From: Algoriphagus lacus
Lineage (GTDB): Bacteria > Bacteroidota > Bacteroidia > Cytophagales > Cyclobacteriaceae
DNA length: 64,000 bases
NCBI RefSeq assembly: GCF_003583985.1
Contig: NZ_QXML01000006.1
Span: 62,001-126,000 of the forward strand
Direction of reading: 5' to 3'
The position numbers and the translations under genes were made by a program. Positions 17,181-25,568 of the stretch are shown piece by piece (position 1 is the first letter of the stretch; each line of letters starts with the position of its first letter). The notes under the pieces are model-generated. The model did no database searches. It was given only the letters and a program-made list of their open reading frames with translations, and was not told where the DNA came from.

Positions 17181-17930
17181 TCACTTTACCGGCTTAATCC
17201 AAATATTTCGATACAGTACTTCATGGCCTTCGGCCTGAAGCTTCAAGCCACCAGGAGTATCAGTGATGCCTTTTCCTCCGTCATTTCCTCCGTCGATCCC
17301 TGAGTTGGGACCGCCCCAAACCTGCTTAATCTCAACATTATCGTGGATTTTTACTCCGTTGAAAAAAACGGTTACCCTTGCTTTCTCGGTCAATTTTCCA
17401 TTCTCAAAGCGGGCTGCGCGAAACTGAATGTCATAAGCATTCCATTTTCCAACGCCGTTGTATTGCTGAGAGGTAGGAAGATGTTCATTGATTACTGCAC
17501 CCATTCCATGCAATCCATAGTCTCCGTCCAATACCTGAATTTCATAGCGATTTTGAAGATAAACCCCACTGTTTCCTCCAGGATTTTTGATCAAAAACTC
17601 CACGTGGGCTTCAAAATCCCGGAATTCATCGATAGTCACGATATCGGCGGCGCCGTATTTTCCTCCGGCACCGGCAGGATCATTGGAAGAGATAGCCTTA
17701 CCTCCATCCACCGGGTCGGTCACTTCCGGCCATTTGATCGGCATCTCTGAAGAAAAGCGGGGACCTTCCCAGTATTTCCAATTTTTATGAAGGGATTTTG
17801 CAGTGCCGTCAAGGTAGACTTTGGCTCCTTTTGGAGCTTTGGTACCCAAGTAGGAAGTCTCCTGAGCATGGGATGTAATTGAGAAAAGCAAGGCAAGAGA
17901 AAGCGAACTTGCCAGAATTTTGAAGTTCAT
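17181..17930 (-). CDS. DUF1080 (3-keto-disaccharide hydrolase-like) secreted protein
   Basis: The 249-residue product starts MNFKILASSLSLALLFS, a signal peptide ending near SHAQ; I prefer this ATG to an ATG 13 codons upstream. The mature part is a concanavalin-like beta sandwich of the DUF1080 family, with FEAHVEFLIKNPGGNSGVYL, NRYEIQVLDGDYG and KWNAYDIQFRAARF. Some members of this family act on 3-keto-glycosides, but most are uncharacterised. It stands alone, convergent with the HIT gene, and nothing nearby suggests a particular sugar. Confidence 0.9.
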   Translation of the reverse strand: MNFKILASSLSLALLFSITSHAQETSYLGTKAPKGAKVYLDGTAKSLHKNWKYWEGPRFSSEMPIKWPEVTDPVDGGKAISSNDPAGAGGKYGAADIVTIDEFRDFEAHVEFLIKNPGGNSGVYLQNRYEIQVLDGDYGLHGMGAVINEHLPTSQQYNGVGKWNAYDIQFRAARFENGKLTEKARVTVFFNGVKIHDNVEIKQVWGGPNSGIDGGNDGGKGITDTPGGLKLQAEGHEVLYRNIWIKPVK

Positions 17931-18145
17931 AGGTTTAGGGTTTTGAAGTATATTTTCCAAAATGGACATGATGCCATATCATGCTGATTCAATTTGGTTA
18001 AATTTAGAATAAATCAATTTTTTAATTGAATGAAATCGAGCAGGACCAAACAACATTTAGATGGATGGTTGAAAAACAAGGCGAGATTCTCCCGATTCAA
18101 GTTCGGGGCAGGCTATTTGGCTCTTGAAAAATAAATAATAAGCAT

Positions 18146-19042
18146 ATGAAATGGCAAGGCAGAAGACAAAGTGCAAATATCGATGACAGGCGTGGACAGG
18201 GCGGTTCGGGAATGGGGGGAGGAGGTTTCAATCCCATGTTGCTAGGTGCCTTGTTTAAGCTTCTCTTTTCCAAAGCCGGATTAATTATAGCCGGTGTTTT
18301 TATTGTCGGTTCGATGGTCTTGGGCTATAATCCTCTCAGCCTATTGAGTGGCCTGATAGGAGGTGGCCAGGGGATAGCGACGGAGACCACCTATACGCCG
18401 ACTGCTGAGGAGGATGAGATGGCTGCTTTTTCGGCAACGATTCTTGCCGATACGGAGGATGTTTGGAATCAGCTGCTGGAAAATTACAGGGAGCCCACAT
18501 TGGTCTTGTTTTCAGGATCTGTGGCTTCGGCCTGCGGTTCTGCAAGTAGTTCCACCGGTCCATTTTACTGTCCGGCAGATGAAAAACTCTACGTCGATTT
18601 GACCTTTTTTCAGGATATGGAAAGTCAACTTAAAGCAGGAGGAGACTTCGCATATGCTTATGTCATTGCGCATGAAGTTGGACATCACATCCAAAAGATT
18701 ATGGGAATTACTGATGAGGTTCATAGCCTTAGAGGCAAGGTCAGTGAAAAAGAATACAATCAGAACTCTGTCAGATTGGAACTTCAAGCCGATTTTTTAG
18801 CCGGAGTTTGGGCTCACCACAGTCAGAAAACTGCTGCCATGATGGAAGCCGGAGACTTGGAAGAAGCCCTAAATGCTGCTCATGCGATCGGGGATGACCG
18901 ACTTCAAAAGCAGGCAACTGGGAGAGTGGTACCGGATTCGTTTACGCATGGCACCTCAGCGCAACGGATGAAATGGTTCAAAAAGGGATTTGAAACCGGT
19001 GACTTGAGCCAGGGTGATACGTTTAATGCTCCGGATCTTTGA
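18146..19042 (+). CDS. neutral zinc metallopeptidase (YpfJ/KPN_02809 family)
   Basis: The 298-residue protein starts MKWQGRRQSANIDDRRG, the usual start of this family. A glycine-rich stretch follows, then one membrane helix (about residues 33-60), then the catalytic domain. The zinc site HEVGHHIQKI (HExxH) lies near residue 176, and the downstream LELQADFLAGVWAHH supplies the likely third ligand. Two cysteines (SACGSAS and FYCPADE) are also conserved in the family. The substrate is not known. It converges on the Nramp-like gene with 8 bases between stops and no visible terminator. Confidence 0.92.
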   Translation: MKWQGRRQSANIDDRRGQGGSGMGGGGFNPMLLGALFKLLFSKAGLIIAGVFIVGSMVLGYNPLSLLSGLIGGGQGIATETTYTPTAEEDEMAAFSATILADTEDVWNQLLENYREPTLVLFSGSVASACGSASSSTGPFYCPADEKLYVDLTFFQDMESQLKAGGDFAYAYVIAHEVGHHIQKIMGITDEVHSLRGKVSEKEYNQNSVRLELQADFLAGVWAHHSQKTAAMMEAGDLEEALNAAHAIGDDRLQKQATGRVVPDSFTHGTSAQRMKWFKKGFETGDLSQGDTFNAPDL

Positions 19043-19050
19043 GCTTAGAT

Positions 19051-20277
19051 TCAAAACCAACCGAAAACTGTCCCCACACTTTTGACACCCAATACCAATG
19101 TGATCAGCCAAATGAAAATGGCGATTCCTGTTGCCAGAGGAGTATTTTTATACTTGCCTAATACTCCATGCTGTGCAGCTATCCAGATGATCCAGCCGCT
19201 GATCAGGGGAAGCAAGATTCCGTTGGCCAATTGGGCCAAGGTAATCAGCTGAACCGGTTTGATCCCCAATGAGGAAAAGAAAAGCCCTAAGCCTACAATC
19301 ACTGCCATTGTGATGCGCATCGGAGTGGATTTGATCTCCTGATCCCAACCCATGATTCCGCAAACTACAAATCCGGCAGCTAATGGAGCCGTCAATGCGG
19401 ATGTCAATCCTGCGGCTAACAAGCCAAAGCCCATCATGTAGCCGGCAAAACTTCCAAAAACAGATTCCAAACCTTTGGACACATCAATTGCAGATGTAAT
19501 CTCAGAACTGGTGTTGGAAGCGCCTACAATTACTATGGCCATGGATACCACTCCTCCCAATATCACCGAGATGGAGATATCTCTGCGCATGGAAGGAAGA
19601 TCCGAAGGGCTTTTCCACTGCTTATTTACAAGCGAAGCATAGAGAAAAAGATTGTAAGGAACGACCGTCGTTCCGATCAGGGCGACCAAAGTGGGCATTT
19701 CTTCCTCATTCCAACTTGGGATAAACCCGGAAAGCAAGCTGGACAGATCGGGTTTGGTCAAGGCTGCAGTGATCATGAATGCCAAGGACATTAAAATCAC
19801 CAGGGCCACCAAAATCCGCTCAAGGGTTTTAAAGCTTCCTGTCCATAGGAGTAAGAAAGAGAAAATTCCGAGTAGGAAATTCCCTGATTGGAGTTCATGA
19901 TTGCTAATCTGAAGCGTGGGGGCTTCCCAGTAAAAAGCCAGGCCAAGATTAGCACCGGATATGTTTCCGGATTCGTAGGCAGCATTTCCCAGGACAATTG
20001 CCATTAGCACCAAAATCATGGAGAAGATCCTGAAAACAGGCCTTTCGGTTTGATTTCTAAGCAAGGCACTCAGGTCAGAACCTGTGATAATTCCGATTCT
20101 GCCGGAAATTTCCTGCAAAATCACGGTGGCAACAATGGAAAGAACCATCGCCCAAATCAAAGAAAAACCAAAGTTTGCTCCTGCAAGGGTGCAGACAGTA
20201 ACAGTGCCGGGACCAATAAAAGCAGCAGCTACGAGCGGACCAGGACCTAGATTTCGGAGAATGTTTTTGAGGTTCAA
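19051..20277 (-). CDS. Nramp-related membrane transporter with altered metal-site motifs
   Basis: The 408-residue protein has about 11 hydrophobic segments and the Nramp fold order. In helix 1 the usual DPGN is GPGT (AFIGPGTVTVCT). In helix 6 the usual MPH is VPY (GTTVVPYNLFLY). The Asp, Asn and Met ligands of Mn2+/Fe2+ transporters are therefore absent. The family is secure, but the substrate probably differs from classical MntH. No ATG is available: the chosen start is a TTG at 20275-20277 (MNLKNILRNLGPG), and the frame is open a little further upstream, so the start is uncertain. It diverges from the hydrolase gene. Confidence 0.82.
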   Translation of the reverse strand: MNLKNILRNLGPGPLVAAAFIGPGTVTVCTLAGANFGFSLIWAMVLSIVATVILQEISGRIGIITGSDLSALLRNQTERPVFRIFSMILVLMAIVLGNAAYESGNISGANLGLAFYWEAPTLQISNHELQSGNFLLGIFSFLLLWTGSFKTLERILVALVILMSLAFMITAALTKPDLSSLLSGFIPSWNEEEMPTLVALIGTTVVPYNLFLYASLVNKQWKSPSDLPSMRRDISISVILGGVVSMAIVIVGASNTSSEITSAIDVSKGLESVFGSFAGYMMGFGLLAAGLTSALTAPLAAGFVVCGIMGWDQEIKSTPMRITMAVIVGLGLFFSSLGIKPVQLITLAQLANGILLPLISGWIIWIAAQHGVLGKYKNTPLATGIAIFIWLITLVLGVKSVGTVFGWF

Positions 20278-20363
20278 GCGGGAATTTTTCGGAAAATAGA
20301 GATTTGAGAAGAATTTTTGTAGGTTTTGGTGTTCACAGAAAATAATTATCCAAAATCCTAGGC

Positions 20364-21380
20364 ATGATTTGGCTCAAACGAATAGGTAAACTACTGGCCG
20401 GTTTATTTTTATCTTTTATTTTCCTTCTGCTTTTATTTTACAGGAGTGACATTCCTGCAGAGGAAATTGCCGCAAAATACAGTACTCCGGAATCCCAATT
20501 TATCGATGTGGATGGTGTTAATGTACACGTTCGCTTTATGGGTGAGGGTGAGCCTATTTTTTTACTTCACGGCAGTTTTTCTTCATTGCATACTTGGGAG
20601 GTTTGGCAAAAGGAATTGAGTCCTTATTACATGACCGTTGCACTTGATTTTCCCGGTCATGGACTTACAGGTCCGGATCCACTCAAACGCTATAGTATTC
20701 AGGATTACAGTGAGTTAGTTCTTGATTTGGCAGAAAAGCTTAATCTGGAAAAGTTTCATTTGGCTGGTAATTCCATGGGAGGAGCAGTGGCCTTGCAGGT
20801 GGCATCCACCCGTCCGGACAAGATTCTTACCCTTAATTTGATCGATGCTTCCGGTGCCCCGGCAGTCAAAACAAGGACTTTGGATTCGACCAAAACTTCC
20901 TCACGAGGCGGTGGTGCATGGGTGTTCAAACTTCTCGAAAATCCGGTGTTTTCCAAGGTTTTTCTGAAATGCACCCCAAGATTTCTATTTGCCATGAACA
21001 TGAAAGAAGTCTATGGGGACGAATCTAAAATTGGGTTGGAAACCACTGACAGGTATTTTGAACTGATGCTCCGGGATGGGAACCGGCAGGCTACCTTGGA
21101 CCGTCTCAGTTCACCGAGAAATTCAAATATTCAGTTTGACCAGTTGACCATGCCGACCTTGATTCTTTGGGGAGCCAAGGATTCCTGGATCCCGGTTTCC
21201 CAGGGGTATGCCTTGGAAAAGGCAATTCCAGGCTCCAATCTGATTGTTTTTGATCAAGCCGGACATGTACCGATGGAAGAAATCCCGACGGAGTCTGTCG
21301 CAGAATACCTGTCTTTTTTGGGAGTGGAGGTGAGAAAAAACTACCTTGAACCTCCTAAACAAATCGTCTATGCCGATTGA
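20364..21380 (+). CDS. alpha/beta hydrolase, membrane anchored
   Basis: The 338-residue protein begins with one membrane helix (residues about 9-29), which places the hydrolase domain outside the cytoplasmic membrane. The domain shows the oxyanion HGSFSSLHTW, the nucleophile elbow AGNSMGGAVA (Ser), the acid in ILWGAKDSWIP (Asp) and the His in FDQAGHVPMEE. This is the complete Ser-Asp-His triad of the fold. Sequence alone does not define the substrate. The last 11 bases overlap the rmuC start. Confidence 0.9.
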   Translation: MIWLKRIGKLLAGLFLSFIFLLLLFYRSDIPAEEIAAKYSTPESQFIDVDGVNVHVRFMGEGEPIFLLHGSFSSLHTWEVWQKELSPYYMTVALDFPGHGLTGPDPLKRYSIQDYSELVLDLAEKLNLEKFHLAGNSMGGAVALQVASTRPDKILTLNLIDASGAPAVKTRTLDSTKTSSRGGGAWVFKLLENPVFSKVFLKCTPRFLFAMNMKEVYGDESKIGLETTDRYFELMLRDGNRQATLDRLSSPRNSNIQFDQLTMPTLILWGAKDSWIPVSQGYALEKAIPGSNLIVFDQAGHVPMEEIPTESVAEYLSFLGVEVRKNYLEPPKQIVYAD

Positions 21381-22611
21381 AATGCTGTTGTTTCTGGTCC
21401 TTGGAGTCCAGATTTTGGTTTTGGTTCTTATTTTTTTTCGGAGAAAAGATGATCGGGAAAAGCTGTTTCTCCAGTCCGAACTGGCCAGAATGAGCAAGGA
21501 ACTTGCCTTGGCTTTGAGCGAGGCCCGAAAGGAATCCAATGACAACCTTACCCAACAATTCAGGCTGGTATTTGATAATCAGCGGGCAGGTTCCAAAGAC
21601 CAAAATGAAGCTTTGCGGGCTTTTGGCGAAGTGGTTCGAAACACAATGCAGGACTTGAATAATCTGCAGCGGGAGAAGTTTTCTGAGCTCAGCAGGAGGC
21701 AGGATGAATTGGTCAAAAACACGGAAATGCGCCTTGAGAAAATCCGGGAAACAGTCGATGAAAAGCTACAAAAAACACTGGAAGCAAGACTTGGACAGTC
21801 CTTTGAACTGGTGAGCAATCAACTTCAGGCAGTGCAAAAAGGCCTTGGGGAAATGCAATCCCTGGCCAACGGGGTGGGGGATCTTAAGCGGGTGCTCACC
21901 AATGTCAAAAGTCGAGGCGTGCTGGGTGAATATCAATTGCAGGCGCTACTCGAAAATATGCTGGCACCGGATCAGTACATCCTGAATGCTTCAGTCAGCG
22001 GAAGTCGGGAGCGTGTGGAATTTGCCGTGAAAATGCCTGGTCAGGAGGAGCAGGTGCTGTTGCCTATCGACTCTAAATTCCCTCAGGAATCCTATTTGAG
22101 ATTGGTGGATGCGTATGAATTGGGAGATAAGCCAGCCATTGATTTTTGTCGACTGGAATTGATCAAGGCAGTCAAAAAATCCGCGTTGGAGATCCAAAGT
22201 AAATACATCCATCCTCCGGGTACTACGGATTTTGCCATCCTTTTTCTTCCTGTAGAAAGTCTTTATGCGGAGATTCTTCGTGAGCCTGGGCTCGCTCAGC
22301 AGATTCAGCAGGATTTCAAAGTGATCGTAACAGGGCCTACCACGCTTTCCGCGATTTTAAATTCCCTCCAAATGGGTTTTAGAACTCTGGCCATTCAAAA
22401 GAGAAGCTCAGAGGTCTGGCAAGTACTTGGCGCTATCAAAACTGAGTTTGGCAAGTTTGGAGAATTGCTCGAAAAGACTCAGCGGAAACTTCATGAGGCA
22501 AATTCGGAATTGGATAAATTGGTGGGCGTTCGCACGAGGGTTATCCAGCGAAAACTGAAGGAAGTCCAGGAGCTTCCCGAGGTGGAAAGCAAGACCTTGT
22601 TGGAGGATTAA
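21370..22611 (+). CDS. rmuC: DNA recombination protein RmuC
   Basis: The 413-residue protein has an N-terminal membrane helix (MPIEMLLFLVLGVQILVL), a long coiled coil (about residues 35-170) and the RmuC nuclease-like core with SRGVLGEYQLQALLENMLAP, LPIDSKFPQESYLRL and TTDFAILFLPVESLYAE. RmuC limits DNA inversions and is suggested to be a nuclease acting on DNA structures. The ATG at 21370, overlapping the hydrolase by 11 bases, is preferred to the TTG at 21346. It is translationally coupled to the hydrolase, a link I cannot explain functionally. Confidence 0.94.
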   Translation: MPIEMLLFLVLGVQILVLVLIFFRRKDDREKLFLQSELARMSKELALALSEARKESNDNLTQQFRLVFDNQRAGSKDQNEALRAFGEVVRNTMQDLNNLQREKFSELSRRQDELVKNTEMRLEKIRETVDEKLQKTLEARLGQSFELVSNQLQAVQKGLGEMQSLANGVGDLKRVLTNVKSRGVLGEYQLQALLENMLAPDQYILNASVSGSRERVEFAVKMPGQEEQVLLPIDSKFPQESYLRLVDAYELGDKPAIDFCRLELIKAVKKSALEIQSKYIHPPGTTDFAILFLPVESLYAEILREPGLAQQIQQDFKVIVTGPTTLSAILNSLQMGFRTLAIQKRSSEVWQVLGAIKTEFGKFGELLEKTQRKLHEANSELDKLVGVRTRVIQRKLKEVQELPEVESKTLLED

Positions 22612-22731
22612 TTTTGGGCTGGGAGCAGAAAAACCAACACCAGAAAGGTAAAGTGCATGGCTATTATTAATCCATTTGATCGGTTGGTAAAAGAAAATCG
22701 TTTAAGTCCTGAAAACCATTCGGAAAGGTTA

Positions 22732-22739
22732 TATTTTTG
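22732..22739 (+). promoter_or_regulatory. -7 promoter element upstream of trkA
   Basis: TATTTTTG matches the Bacteroidota -7 consensus 37 bases before the trkA ATG. I see no good TTTG at the -33 spacing, so confidence is limited. Confidence 0.35.
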
Positions 22740-22775
22740 CCACCTTTTCTGATCACTCAAACAACCGCTATGGGG

Positions 22776-24116
22776 ATGCACATTGTAATTGCAGGAGCAG
22801 GAGATATGGGATACCACCTGGCCGAGCAGTTGAGTTATGACAACAAGGATATTATCCTTATCGATACCGAGCGTGATGTGCTTGATTATGTAGCATCCAA
22901 GCTGGATGTGATGATTGTGGAAGGTGATGCTACCTCCATCGATGTGCTTCGAATGGCCAACGTGGAAAAGGCAAGCATGGTATTGGCAGTAACTACCTCC
23001 GAAAAAACCAATATTGTGACGGCTGTATTGGCAAAACAACTTGGAGCCAAACGGGTAATGGCTCGTGTGAGAAATCACTCGTACCTGAATGAAGGCAATA
23101 TTCCATTTTTCAATAATCTGGGGATCGATAACCTCATTTCTCCGACCATGCTTTGTTCCCGGGAGATTTTCAAGATGATTGAAAACTCCAGTTTTACGGA
23201 AGTTTTTGACTTTGGAGGAGGAAAACTCAACATCGTTGGGATCACGCTTGACCAATATAGTCCCTTGGTCAATCAAAGAATCCTCGACACCAAAGAAGAC
23301 CCGACTTACGATGACATTCGGATTATTGCGATTGTAAGAGATCAAAAGACCCTCATTCCACGAGGAAGTACCATTATCCGAAATAACGATCACGTGTTTT
23401 TTATTTCGAGTAAGAAAAACACAGAGACCATTCAGGAAGTCTTGGGTCAAAAGAAAGTCAAGATCAAGAATGTAATGATCATCGGGGGTGATGACATGGC
23501 AGTCACAACAGCTCTGAAGCTTCAGGATAAATACCGCGTCACATTGGTTAATAAGGATAAAGAGCGTTGCAAATGGTTGGCGGAGCATTTACCGGAGACC
23601 TTGGTCATCAATGGGGATTACAAGAATATAGAAATGCTTGTTGAAGAAGGGTTGGAGCAAATGGATGCATTTTTGGCACTCACCGAATCTTCCGAGACCA
23701 ATATCATTACCAGCCTTTCCGCTAAAAACCACGGAGTATATAAAACCATCGCTCACGTAGACACACGGGAGTACATTCATATTTCCCACAGTATTGGCGT
23801 TGACTCCCTGATCAACAAGAAGCTGGTAGCTGCAAATGAAATTTCCAGGTACCTGAAAAAGGGTTCCGTTGAAGCCGTATCCGGTATTTATGGTGTGGAT
23901 GCGGAATTTATCCAATACAGTGTCAGTAAAAATAACCGACTGACCAAGCATCCGCTGAAAGAACTGCATTTTCCCGAAACAGCCATTGTAGCCGGTGTGA
24001 TCCGTGGAGAGGAAGTCTTTATTCCAGATGGGGATTTTACACTTCACGTAAACGACCAGGCTATTGTCCTGGCTCTTCCTCAAGCAAAGTTGGCTTTGGA
24101 AAAACTCTTCCATTAA
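22776..24116 (+). CDS. trkA: Trk potassium uptake regulatory subunit TrkA
   Basis: TrkA is the cytoplasmic gating ring of the Trk K+ channel and binds nucleotides. The 446-residue protein contains two RCK units. The first Rossmann motif is VIAGAGDMGYHLAEQL, with an acidic residue after beta-2 (LIDTERDVLDYV). The second is MIIGGDDMAVTTALKL, where a GxGxxG motif is replaced by GGDDMA. TrkA_C domains follow each. The start MHIVIAGAGDMG at 22776 fits the family better than the TTG at 22737 or the ATG two codons earlier. It is followed 3 bases later by trkH. Confidence 0.95.
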   Translation: MHIVIAGAGDMGYHLAEQLSYDNKDIILIDTERDVLDYVASKLDVMIVEGDATSIDVLRMANVEKASMVLAVTTSEKTNIVTAVLAKQLGAKRVMARVRNHSYLNEGNIPFFNNLGIDNLISPTMLCSREIFKMIENSSFTEVFDFGGGKLNIVGITLDQYSPLVNQRILDTKEDPTYDDIRIIAIVRDQKTLIPRGSTIIRNNDHVFFISSKKNTETIQEVLGQKKVKIKNVMIIGGDDMAVTTALKLQDKYRVTLVNKDKERCKWLAEHLPETLVINGDYKNIEMLVEEGLEQMDAFLALTESSETNIITSLSAKNHGVYKTIAHVDTREYIHISHSIGVDSLINKKLVAANEISRYLKKGSVEAVSGIYGVDAEFIQYSVSKNNRLTKHPLKELHFPETAIVAGVIRGEEVFIPDGDFTLHVNDQAIVLALPQAKLALEKLFH

Positions 24117-24119
24117 AAT

Positions 24120-25568
24120 ATGCTCCATTTCAAAGCCATAGGTAAAATCATGGGCGCCCTACTTTTTTTGTTGGGCTCATTGATGCTTCCAGCAGCTGCC
24201 ATTTCTTGGATTTATGGAGAAGATTCCAGCCCGATTCTTATCTCAGCGGCGATTTCACTTCTGATTGGTCTTATTCTTTTCTTTTCATTTTCCAAGCAGG
24301 ATCAATTGATCCGGAAAAGGGAAGGGTATTTGATCGTAGCCTTGAGTTGGATATTGATGACGGGTTTTGGGATGATTCCGTTCATCATTTCGGAGGAGGT
24401 GACTACTACAGCCGACGCATTGTTTGAGACCGTCTCAGGGCTTACTACTACCGGAGCGACTATCCTGACAGACATCGAAGCCATGCCCAAGGGACTGCTC
24501 TTTTGGAGGAGTATGACCCACTGGATTGGAGGATTGGGGATTATCGTACTGACTGTTGCGATTTTTCCTCTTTTGGGAATTGGCGGGATTGAGCTTTTTG
24601 TGGCAGAGTCTCCAGGTCCTACCTCAGATAAAGTGCACCCGCGAATTTCTGAGACAGCCAAGCGTCTTTGGTATATTTATGTGGGCCTGACGGTGATTTG
24701 TACCTTGTTGTTTTGGGCAGGAGGAATGACTTTTTTTGATGCAATCAACCATTCTTTCGCGACCATGGCCACGGGAGGATTTTCTACCAAAAACTCCAGT
24801 TTGGCTTTTTATGATTCTGCATACATTGAGTATGTAGCAGTGATCTTTATGTTTTTGGCAGGAACCAACTTTACGCTTTTGTATTTCGGAGCCGTTGGAA
24901 AATTTAATCGGATATTCAAAAATGACGAGTTCAAGACCTACTCCATAGGCTTATTGGTTATTTCGATTTTGATTGCGGTACCGATTTACATGCATTCGGA
25001 CATAGGTGTAGAGTTGGCCTTTCGGAAATCATTATTTCAGGTAGTTTCGGTTGTGACTACCACCGGATTTATCACCGATGATTATACCCAATATGGTTCA
25101 GGTGTGACCTTTGTTTTTTTCATGCTGTTGTTTTTGGGAGGATGTGCAGGTTCCACTTCAGGTGGTATAAAATTTATCAGGCACACTGTTTTTTTGAAAA
25201 ATTCCTGGCTGGAGTTTAAGCGGATTGTTCATCCCAGAGCGATTGTTCCCCTGATCATCAACGGGGAGCGTGTCACGGGTCGAATCATCAATAACATCAT
25301 GAACTTCCTTCTGATCTATCTGATGACCTTTGTTGTGGGGTCCTTGATTATTTCCATGTTGGGGTACGATTTGGCGACGTCACTAGGGGCAGTAGCGACT
25401 TGCTTGGACAATGCCGGACCTGCAATTGGAAAAGTTGGGCCTGTTGATAATTTTGCCTTTTTTTCCTCCGAAGCAAAGGTGGTACTTTCCTTCATCATGC
25501 TGTTGGGTAGATTGGAGTTGTTTACGATTCTGATCCTCTTTACCCCGTTTTTCTGGAGAGCGAATTAA
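24120..25568 (+). CDS. trkH: Trk potassium uptake channel TrkH
   Basis: TrkH is the K+ conducting membrane subunit. The 482-residue protein has about ten membrane helices and four filter repeats. They are visible as SGLTTTGATIL (followed by FWRSMTHWIGGLG), MATGGFSTKN, SVVTTTGFIT and ATCLDNAGPAIG. The fourth repeat is the most diverged, as usual. Directly after trkA, it forms a two-gene operon. Its stop codon overlaps the stop of the convergent helicase gene by 4 bases. Confidence 0.95.
   Translation: MLHFKAIGKIMGALLFLLGSLMLPAAAISWIYGEDSSPILISAAISLLIGLILFFSFSKQDQLIRKREGYLIVALSWILMTGFGMIPFIISEEVTTTADALFETVSGLTTTGATILTDIEAMPKGLLFWRSMTHWIGGLGIIVLTVAIFPLLGIGGIELFVAESPGPTSDKVHPRISETAKRLWYIYVGLTVICTLLFWAGGMTFFDAINHSFATMATGGFSTKNSSLAFYDSAYIEYVAVIFMFLAGTNFTLLYFGAVGKFNRIFKNDEFKTYSIGLLVISILIAVPIYMHSDIGVELAFRKSLFQVVSVVTTTGFITDDYTQYGSGVTFVFFMLLFLGGCAGSTSGGIKFIRHTVFLKNSWLEFKRIVHPRAIVPLIINGERVTGRIINNIMNFLLIYLMTFVVGSLIISMLGYDLATSLGAVATCLDNAGPAIGKVGPVDNFAFFSSEAKVVLSFIMLLGRLELFTILILFTPFFWRAN

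Noticed and set aside
22608..23588. 326-codon minus-strand open frame opposite trkA
   Set aside because: TrkA on the plus strand has full family motifs. The antisense product is rich in His and Cys with no domain, as expected for a shadow.
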